A stretch of DNA of 64,000 nucleotides. Source: Pseudomonas beijingensis (lineage in GTDB: Bacteria; Pseudomonadota; Gammaproteobacteria; Pseudomonadales; Pseudomonadaceae). The DNA lies in NCBI RefSeq assembly GCF_030687295.1, contig NZ_CP117425.1, forward strand, positions 248,001 through 312,000. Reading direction: 5' to 3'. The translations under genes were made by a program, and so were the position numbers. The notes under the pieces are model-generated. The model had not been told where the DNA came from, ran no database searches, and saw only the letters and a list, made by a program, of their open reading frames with translations. Positions 56,569 to 64,000 of the stretch are shown here, piece by piece (position 1 is the first letter of the stretch; every line of letters begins with the position of its first letter).

Positions 56569-56585
56569 GGGGGATCTTTACAAGC

Positions 56586-57335
56586 TCAGGCGGCCCGCAA
56601 GGAAATGAAAGCGTAGTTGACCGGCGCTTCGCTGACAACGCTTGCTCCACTGGCCGTTACTTGGCTGGCAATGTCATCACCGGACAGATGGAACTGCCAT
56701 TCACCCGCCTCTTGGTCCACCGGCTGCGAGCGAGCCTGATCGATAGCGGCGGCAAACGCAGCCATGTTCGGCAGGTAGGCCGTGAATCCGTCGCCCTTCA
56801 ACGCTGTCGTGTGGATGCCCAGGGACACGCAAATGCGTTCCTTGATGGCGATTTCCTCACGATCGGCCTGGCGTGAACGCTCGATCAGCCGGGCCAGGTC
56901 CTGGTCCACCAGTTCACCGCCGACGATCAACTGCGGCCCCGTTTCCCATGACTCCGGGGGACAATCCTTGGCGGCGGTATTGAGCGGGATGTGGGGGTTG
57001 ATTTCCATGGGGTAGATGCGGCAGACCAAGGGCCTGCGCTCGTAGATGCGGCACAGGTTGTCAGCGTCCAGATTATGGCAAGGGCCGGGGTTATAAGCGG
57101 CGAAGGTGATCGCCACGAGGGCCTCGCAATTGCCGCTACGGACCACCGCCGAACGGCGTTCGGCGTGTTCGCGTTGCGCCACCGGCAGACCGAGACCATT
57201 GGCCAGGAAGGCCTCGACCAGGACAATCACCTGGCCGTCGTCATTCGCCCACATCCTGGCTTCGTCGAGCGTCAGGGGAACGTGATGACCCGTGCAGCAT
57301 TTACCGCACCCTACGCAGGAAAACGTTGTGTTCAT
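56586..57335 (-). CDS. YkgJ-family cysteine-cluster protein
   Basis: 249 residues. Eight or more cysteines in family positions: CVGCGKCCTGHH at the N-terminus, GNCEAL, PGPCHNLDADNLCRIYERRPLVCRIYPMEINP, and DCPPESW. The CxxCGxCC group is thought to hold zinc or an iron-sulfur cluster. Role unknown. The C-terminal third (about 190-249) is specific to this relative. Starts 57335. Confidence 0.88.
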   Translation of the reverse strand: MNTTFSCVGCGKCCTGHHVPLTLDEARMWANDDGQVIVLVEAFLANGLGLPVAQREHAERRSAVVRSGNCEALVAITFAAYNPGPCHNLDADNLCRIYERRPLVCRIYPMEINPHIPLNTAAKDCPPESWETGPQLIVGGELVDQDLARLIERSRQADREEIAIKERICVSLGIHTTALKGDGFTAYLPNMAAFAAAIDQARSQPVDQEAGEWQFHLSGDDIASQVTASGASVVSEAPVNYAFISLRAA

Positions 57336-57414
57336 TGATCGACCGAAGGCAATAGGCTGAAAGCGGCGACAGAAAAACGCCGCGATAAGCCGTGCGAAGC
57401 AAGTTATGCGCCAT

Positions 57415-57744
57415 TCATCGAGGGGCGTCGGTCGGACGGATCGAGTCCCATTCGGTCACGAAGGCGGTCCTGGTTTTCTTGCGGTAGAGGCATAGCTCGG
57501 TGCCCGTCGCTCCCTTCATGTGTTTCTGCGGGTACTGGCCTTGCAGCAACAAAGCGGTGTAGCCCACCCGGTCGTCGAATTGCGCGGCGGTGCCGACGGG
57601 TTTGGGATCTTTCAGGCCGCTGGCCTTGAGGCAACTGGCGAGCACTTTTTTGTCGTAGGCGGCCCAGGCGTCGGGGCTGGAAGCCTGGGCCTGAAAGGCC
57701 ATGGCGGCAGTGAGGCCGAGGAGGATCAGCGTAGGGGTTTTCAT
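57415..57744 (-). CDS. Small exported protein of unknown function
   Basis: 109 residues from ATG 57744, with a signal peptide ending QAQA (about residue 21). Two cysteines (ASCLKASG and TELCLYRKK) could form a disulfide in the periplasm. I do not recognise the family. The 70-base gap to the ykgJ-like gene and 118 bases to cheV show nothing special. Confidence 0.78.
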   Translation of the reverse strand: MKTPTLILLGLTAAMAFQAQASSPDAWAAYDKKVLASCLKASGLKDPKPVGTAAQFDDRVGYTALLLQGQYPQKHMKGATGTELCLYRKKTRTAFVTEWDSIRPTDAPR

Positions 57745-57862
57745 CAACAATGTCCTTGTTCAGGGGAATCAGGGCAGGAGTATGCCTGAGGTCAGGACAG
57801 TGTTCAGAGGCCGCGAAGATCGCAGCCTCGTTGAGCTTGGCCCGCATCGACGCGGATAGAGT

Positions 57863-58765
57863 TCAGCGACCTTGTTCAGCGACGGCCTTGGCCGCTGTGA
57901 TCAGGCACTTGGTCAATTCGGGCGACGAGAACTTGGTGAGCACCCCGTTGGCGCCCGCCAGTCGCGCTTTCTCACTGTTCATGGCGCTGTCGAGGGAAGT
58001 GTGCAGCAACACGTAGAGGTGAGCGAAGTCCGGCGTTTCGCGCAGGGTCCGGGTGAGGGCGTAGCCGTCCATTTCCGACATTTCGATATCGGAAACGATC
58101 AGGTTGATCTCCTGCGCAGTACCTTGCAGCTCCAGCAGGCAATCGATGGCTTCCTTGGCGCTGCGGGCGGTGTGGCATTGCAGGCCCAGGTTACGCAGGG
58201 TGTGCACCGATTGCTGCAATGCCACCTGGCTGTCATCGACCACCAGGATCCGGGCGTTGCCCAGGACTTCGGCATCTTCCATGCTCAGTTCGGTCGGTGC
58301 GGTTTCGATCTGCGCCGGTGCGATGCCATGGATGACCTTTTCGATATCCAATACCTGCACCAGCGTGCCGTCCACCGAGGTCACGCCGGTGATGAACGCG
58401 CGCACACCGCCGGAACCGTAGGGCGGCGGTTTGATGTCGGTGGTCAGGCAATGCACGATCTTGCTCACCGCCTGTACATGCAGACCCTGTTTGGAGCGGC
58501 TCACGTCGGTGACGATCAGGCAGCCGCCGTCCGGGTCTTCCAGCGGCCGCTCGCCAATGGCGCGGCTCAGGTCGATCACCGACAACGATGTTCCGCGCAG
58601 GGTGGCGATGCCTTTGACGTGTGGATGGGACTCCGGCAGCTTGGTCAGCGGTGGGCAGGGAATGATTTCACTGACCTTGAGCAGGTTGATCGCCATCAGC
58701 TTGCCGCTGCGCAAGGTAAACAGCAGAAGCGAAAGTGAATCTGCGCGGGCTTTGTTGGAAGACAT
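57863..58765 (-). CDS. cheV: Chemotaxis coupling protein CheV
   Basis: 300 residues: CheW-like domain (about 10-150, LLLFTLRSGKLMAINLLKVSEII, HPHVKGIATLRG) and response-regulator domain (about 172-298, RILVVDDSQVAL, phospho-accepting Asp in LIVSDIEMSEMDG, LTKFSSPEL). CheV couples receptors to CheA and tunes adaptation. A start at 58870 would add 35 unconserved residues, so 58765 is used. Pseudomonads have several cheV genes; this one stands alone. Confidence 0.92.
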   Translation of the reverse strand: MSSNKARADSLSLLLFTLRSGKLMAINLLKVSEIIPCPPLTKLPESHPHVKGIATLRGTSLSVIDLSRAIGERPLEDPDGGCLIVTDVSRSKQGLHVQAVSKIVHCLTTDIKPPPYGSGGVRAFITGVTSVDGTLVQVLDIEKVIHGIAPAQIETAPTELSMEDAEVLGNARILVVDDSQVALQQSVHTLRNLGLQCHTARSAKEAIDCLLELQGTAQEINLIVSDIEMSEMDGYALTRTLRETPDFAHLYVLLHTSLDSAMNSEKARLAGANGVLTKFSSPELTKCLITAAKAVAEQGR

Positions 58766-58915
58766 AAAAACCTTCTGTGGAAAAAGGTGGGGCGAGCAAA
58801 GAGATCGCCAGAACAGCTTGTGATATCGGGTTATCGACTTGTCGGGGGCAGGCTTTAGGGCGAAAGCCATCGGCGACCCAAATCACTCGATCAACCTCCT
58901 TTGAATGTGCGAACC

Positions 58916-59067
58916 GTGGCGAGGGGATTTATCTGTGGCGAGGGGATTTATCCCCGTTGGGTTGCGTAGCAACCCCAGAGCGGTCGAGCGCGTTCGGTCT
59001 GATACTCGCAGGCGAAAGGTTTCAGGACTGCTGCGCAGCCCAGCGGGGATAAATCCCCTCGCCACAG
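58916..59067. repeat. Family III long element with a duplicated left end
   Basis: A truncated left end (58916-58933) precedes a full element (58935-59067) whose arms match the one at 13558 (GTTGGGTTGCGTAGCAACCC, GCTGCGCAGCCCAGCGGGGA). Confidence 0.88.
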
Positions 59068-59071
59068 GTTT

Positions 59072-60628
<1,557 letters not shown>

Positions 60629-60629
60629 A

Positions 60630-60684
60630 ATGACTCCATGTAGTCATAGCGACTATAAAACGGGTCGTGTCGATATGACTACAT
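60630..60684. promoter_or_regulatory. Candidate NorR enhancer sites
   Basis: ATGACT-N6-AGTCAT (60630-60647) begins one base beyond the norR start codon; TAGTC-N5-GACTA overlaps it (60641-60655); a further ATGACTACAT is at 60675-60684. All lie 36-106 bases upstream of the sigma-54 promoter of fhp. Confidence 0.7.
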
Positions 60685-60720
60685 TGTTTTTAACTTGCTG
60701 ATATTAAAGATAAAAATTTA

Positions 60721-60736
60721 TGGCACGGAAACTGAT
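60721..60736 (+). promoter_or_regulatory. Sigma-54 promoter of fhp
   Basis: TGGCACGGAAACTGAT has a perfect -24 (TGGCACG) and a weaker -12 (CTGAT for TTGCA) at the right spacing. About 45 bases before the fhp start. Confidence 0.78.
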
Positions 60737-60780
60737 ATGAATTACACAACTGTTATCGGTCATACGTCAGGAGTCACCTT

Positions 60781-61962
60781 ATGCTCAGTCGAGAAGAACG
60801 CGCCATCATTCGCTCCACCGTGCCCCTGCTTGAAAGCGGCGGTGAAGCGCTGATCACTCACTTCTACCGCATGATGCTGTCCGAATACCCGCAAGTGCGC
60901 CCGCTGTTCAACCAGGCCCACCAGGCCAGTGGCGATCAACCCCGTGCGCTGGCCAACGGTGTGTTGATGTATGCGCGACACATTGACCAACTCGACCAAT
61001 TGGGCGACCTGGTGGCGAAAATCGTCAACAAGCACGTTGCCTTGCAGATCCTGCCGGAACATTACCCGATTGTCGGTGCGTGCCTGCTGCGGGCGATCGC
61101 CGAGGTGTTGGGTGCCGAGATCGCCACGCCCGAAGTGATCGCGGCGTGGGGCGCTGCCTACAACCAATTGGCCGATATCCTGATCGGTGCCGAAGCCGGC
61201 ATGTACGACAAGAAAGCCGAGGCGCCGGGCGGCTGGCGTGGCGAGCGTGAGTTCATCCTGGCGGCCAAGGTCCAGGAAAGCTCGGAGATCACCTCGTTCT
61301 ATTTCGAACCGGCGGACAAGGGCTCGATCCTGGTGGCCGAGCCGGGCCAGTACATCGGCATGAAGCTCATCCTCGATGGCGAGGAAGTGCGCCGTAACTA
61401 TTCGCTGTCGGCCCTGGCGGACAATGGCCAGTACCGGATCAGCGTCAAGCGTGAGCCGGGCGGGCGGGTGTCGAATCACCTGCATCATCATTTCGAGGTT
61501 GGCAGCCGCATCCAGTTGTTCCCGCCGTCCGGGGACTTCTACCTGACCGCCAGCGACAAGCCCCTGGTGCTGATCAGCGGCGGCGTCGGCATCACCCCGA
61601 CCCTGGCCATGTTGCAGGCGGCGCTGCAAACCGAGCGTCCGGTGCATTTCATTCACTGCGCACGCAACGGCCGCGCCCATGCCTTCCGCGACTGGATCGA
61701 CGATCTGGCCAAGCGGCATCCGCAACTCAAGCGCTTCTACTGCTACGACGAAGACGACGGCTTGAGCCCGGCGGCGGACAAGGTGGGGCTGTTGAGCCAG
61801 GAGCAGTTGGCGCAATGGCTGCCGGAGCAGCGTGACCTGGATGCCTATTTCCTTGGGCCGAAGGGTTTCATGGGCGCCGTCAAGCGCCACCTCAAGGCCC
61901 TGGGCGTGCCGGACCGGCAGAGCCGCTACGAATTCTTCGGCCCGGCGGCGGCGCTGGAGTAA
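60781..61962 (+). CDS. fhp: Flavohemoprotein nitric oxide dioxygenase
   Basis: 393 residues. Globin domain (about 1-140) with Tyr29, Phe43, Gln53 distal and His85 proximal; FAD domain with RNYSLS (about 206) and the NAD domain with GGVGITPTLAML and the final EFFGPA. Oxidises NO to nitrate using oxygen and NADH. Length is standard. CAGGAGTCACC precedes ATG 60781. Controlled by the divergent NorR through a sigma-54 promoter. Also called hmp. Confidence 0.97.
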   Translation: MLSREERAIIRSTVPLLESGGEALITHFYRMMLSEYPQVRPLFNQAHQASGDQPRALANGVLMYARHIDQLDQLGDLVAKIVNKHVALQILPEHYPIVGACLLRAIAEVLGAEIATPEVIAAWGAAYNQLADILIGAEAGMYDKKAEAPGGWRGEREFILAAKVQESSEITSFYFEPADKGSILVAEPGQYIGMKLILDGEEVRRNYSLSALADNGQYRISVKREPGGRVSNHLHHHFEVGSRIQLFPPSGDFYLTASDKPLVLISGGVGITPTLAMLQAALQTERPVHFIHCARNGRAHAFRDWIDDLAKRHPQLKRFYCYDEDDGLSPAADKVGLLSQEQLAQWLPEQRDLDAYFLGPKGFMGAVKRHLKALGVPDRQSRYEFFGPAAALE

Positions 61963-61995
61963 GGTCGCGGCAAACCGGAAGACCCGGTTGCCTTC

Positions 61996-62088
61996 ATCGC
62001 GAGCAGGCTTGCTCCCACAAGGGATTGGCGGTGGACACAACTCCTGTGAACACCACAAAAAAACTGTGGGAGCGAGCTTGCTCGCGAT
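61996..62088. repeat. REP pair, family I, inverted
   Basis: Reverse core at 61996 (GAGCAGGCTTGC variant) and forward core ending 62088. Confidence 0.88.
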
Positions 62089-62282
62089 AGCGGCGGCAGG
62101 TCCGCCCCTGTCCAACGGACCCGCATTAATCCGCAGTTAACCTTCTTGCGGTCTATTCCCCTCCAATGTCGACGTCCTCTGCTCGTTCACTGTCATGGTC
62201 AGCGTGTAGACTTCGGTACATCCGATCGCGCGCCGGGTGTCGCGAGGCTGCGCGTCGATCCATGCAGACAAAGGGAAACGCA

Positions 62283-62792
62283 ATGAGTGAGGAAATGATG
62301 CGATTGGGCCGTGAGCGGCGCTATCTGGTGCTGCTGGGGCTGATCTGCCTAGCGCTGATCGGCGGTGCGCTGTACATGCAGGTAGCCCTCGGCGAGGCAC
62401 CGTGCCCGCTGTGTATCTTGCAACGCTATGCGCTGTTGCTGATCGCGATCTTCGCCTTCATCGGCGCCGCCATGCGCACCCGTCGCAGCCTGACGATCTT
62501 CGAAGGCCTGGTGGTGCTCTGTGCCCTGGCGGGTGCCGGTGTGGCTGGGCATCACGTGTACACCCAGTTCTTCCCCGCAGTCAGTTGCGGCATCGACGTG
62601 TTGCAACCGATTGTCGATGACTTGCCGTTGGCGAAGATCTTCCCGCTGGGTTTCCAGGTCGATGGCTTTTGCTCCACCCCCTACCCACCGATCCTGGGCC
62701 TGTCTCTGGCGCAATGGGCACTGGTGGCCTTCGTGTTGACGGCGATTCTGGTGCCGTTGCTGGTGTCACGTAACCGCAAACCGCTTCGCTGA
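62283..62792 (+). CDS. dsbB: Disulfide bond formation protein DsbB (DsbB2 copy)
   Basis: 169 residues, four membrane segments. Redox pairs Cys41-Pro-Leu-Cys44 (APCPLC) in the first periplasmic loop, and Cys102 and Cys130 in the second (VSCGID, DGFC). Re-oxidises DsbA and passes electrons to quinone. Placed just upstream of the quinol oxidase cyo genes, an order I recall in P. putida, which fits a quinone partner. ATG 62283 with AAAGGGAAACG upstream; the earlier in-frame start is rejected. Confidence 0.92.
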   Translation: MSEEMMRLGRERRYLVLLGLICLALIGGALYMQVALGEAPCPLCILQRYALLLIAIFAFIGAAMRTRRSLTIFEGLVVLCALAGAGVAGHHVYTQFFPAVSCGIDVLQPIVDDLPLAKIFPLGFQVDGFCSTPYPPILGLSLAQWALVAFVLTAILVPLLVSRNRKPLR

Positions 62793-62804
62793 AACGCCTC
62801 AACG

Positions 62805-62844
62805 AAACGCCCTGGTTTCTCTCTTGGAGAACCGGGGCGTTTTG
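62805..62844 (+). terminator. Terminator after dsbB2
   Basis: AAACGCCCTGGTTTCTC pairs with GGAGAACCGGGGCGTTT (loop TCTT, one mismatch), then T run. Confidence 0.88.
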
Positions 62845-63568
62845 CGTTTCACGCTAGAACCGGAGCGTCCTTGATCCGAGGCAAGAATGACCTGCGGCAA
62901 TGTGCGACACGTTGTCACATATCTTGCGGCGTTTAGCCTCTGCGAAGGTGATCAAGCGCTGTTTCCTGTAACAAAAAAACGTCTGCTTTCGCAACCCGCG
63001 CATGACCTGCAGCAGGCATTTTTAACAGCGTAGCGTCAGGCGCCGAAGGCCCCGAAAACTGGGCCCTTGCCAGACGAAAAAGCCCTTCTTAATCCTCTCG
63101 AGCTGTCTAAATCGGGCGTAGTAGACCTACGTTTTTTGGGGTTCTTGTTGAGAATTAATTTCGATAAGATGCTGGCCCGTTGCAATATCGGCAAGAGATT
63201 GTTGCCGGATCGGATAAAAATTATTTCGGGATGAGACATGGTCTACAGCGCCTCACCTCACTACAATCGCCCGCACCGATTTTCCGACCCGGCTCAGGCT
63301 TGAGCATGAGAGTGGTCGAAGGGCGCCAGCGCCCCATGCGACCCCAGGTGTCGGTGCCTCCAACTACCCGCACCAAATGGAATTGGGCTTGAACTAGGCC
63401 TTTTGACCAACGAATAAGAACTCACCGCTGGCCCAGGATGTGTCGAACAGCCGCTGACGTTCGATGGGCAGCCCTTATTCAATCCAAGAAAATGCCAACC
63501 CTTGGCAGGGTGAAGTGTTGGCGATCAAAACCCAACTGCATTGCGCAAGCTGCTTTAGAGGTCGTGAG
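62845..63568 (+). other. Long leader region before cyoA with possible small ORFs
   Basis: 724 bases. An AT-rich promoter-like patch at 63140-63175 (TTGTTGAGAATTAATTTCGATAAG). Downstream lies a 21-codon frame from ATG 63237 (MVYSASPHYNRPHRFSDPAQA, preceded by GGGATGAGAC) and, overlapping its end, a 28-codon frame from ATG 63306 ending at 63392 (MRVVEGRQRPMRPQV...). P. putida has a small gene (cyoups1) in this position. Neither frame is proven. Confidence 0.5.
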
Positions 63569-64000
63569 ATGAGTAAAAACAGGTACCCCCGATTACTAGG
63601 CTTGTTGCCGCTGCTCGGCACGTTGCTGCTGGGAGGCTGCAACATGACCTTGCTCGATCCCAAGGGCCAGGTCGGCCTGGATGAACGAAACCTGATCATC
63701 ACCGCCACGCTGCTGATGTTGCTGGTCGTCGTGCCGGTCATCGTCATGACCTTCCTGTTCGCCTGGAAGTACCGCGCAACCAACACCAAGGCCACCTACA
63801 CGCCAAAATGGTCGCATTCGACCAAGATCGAAGTGGCGGTGTGGACCATTCCGGTGCTGATCATCATTGCCTTGGGTTACATCACCTACAAGTCGACCCA
63901 TGCCCTGGACCCGTATCGTCCGCTGGATTCCGACGTCAAGCCGATCACCATTGAAGTGGTCTCGATGGACTGGAAGTGGCTGTTCATCTATCCGGAACAG
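63569..64000 (+). CDS. cyoA: Cytochrome bo3 ubiquinol oxidase subunit II, 3' end beyond the window
   Basis: 144 codons visible from ATG 63569 (TAGAGGTCGTGAG upstream). Lipoprotein signal with lipobox LGGC (about residues 22-25), then two membrane helices (about 44-66 and 87-107: [40 protein letters not shown]), and the start of the cupredoxin-like domain ([13 protein letters not shown]). CyoA is the periplasmic-facing subunit of the proton-pumping quinol oxidase. The rest of the cyo operon lies past 64000. Confidence 0.95.
   Translation, partial: MSKNRYPRLLGLLPLLGTLLLGGCNMTLLDPKGQVGLDERNLIITATLLMLLVVVPVIVMTFLFAWKYRATNTKATYTPKWSHSTKIEVAVWTIPVLIIIALGYITYKSTHALDPYRPLDSDVKPITIEVVSMDWKWLFIYPEQ

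Overview
The window is a 64 kb chromosomal segment of a fluorescent-group Pseudomonas. Evidence: dense high-GC coding, very close relatives of Pseudomonas housekeeping genes (algW, cysD-cysNC, pta, trxB, hmgA-fahA-maiA, fhp with its sigma-54 regulator, dsbB2-cyoA), gene order resembling the P. aeruginosa PA3427-PA3439 block and P. putida PP_0807-PP_0812 (from memory), and dozens of Pseudomonas-type REP palindromes between genes. I see no tRNA, rRNA, CRISPR array, insertion sequence, integrase or prophage.

Layout. 1-5 kb: end of a YedK-like peptidase, a TonB receptor with a His-first DUF4198 periplasmic protein, and the AlgW protease. 5-9 kb: Nif3-like protein, then sulfate activation (cysD, cysNC). 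9-20 kb: acyltransferase-pta pair, SlyD-like isomerase, glutathione peroxidase, Old Yellow Enzyme, glycosyltransferase, cysZ, trxB, class-III aminotransferase. 20-22.5 kb: tetrahydromonapterin operon (folM, folE, folX) with DUF1244 and HopJ-like genes. 22.7-25.6 kb: membrane ABM protein, MerR/LitR-like regulator, PilZ protein and a short LOV photoreceptor. 25.7-33.2 kb: flavodoxin, aldolase, epoxide-hydrolase-like enzyme, SDR, then the DUF1302/DUF1329 envelope pair followed by a MalT-like LuxR regulator. 36-41 kb: unknown protein, hmgR and the homogentisate operon. 41-50.7 kb: SirB1-like protein, a Leu/Glu-type dehydrogenase, and a five-gene operon (benE, FAD oxidase, ridA, threonine-synthase-like, glyA) divergent from a MocR regulator. 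50.7-64 kb: SOS-regulated yebG, psiE, DUF3509, HPF-like factor, AraC/EamA pair, 2-hydroxyacid dehydrogenase, YkgJ protein, cheV, norR/fhp nitric-oxide defence, dsbB2 and the start of cyoA.

How genes work together. Sulfate uptake and activation (cysZ, cysD, cysNC), monapterin synthesis, tyrosine/phenylalanine catabolism through homogentisate, and NO detoxification are complete local modules. The most interesting less-described units are the MocR-controlled amino-acid operon, in which RidA sits beside two enzymes that would generate imines or enamines and which has three copies of a 13-bp candidate operator, and the light/c-di-GMP-like cluster (LOV, PilZ, MerR).

Caution: five genes (folE, folX, the LuxR gene, the sirB1-like gene, glyA) carry seven single-base indels in otherwise intact reading frames, all between 21 and 44 kb. 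Sequencing error is a serious alternative to true pseudogenes.
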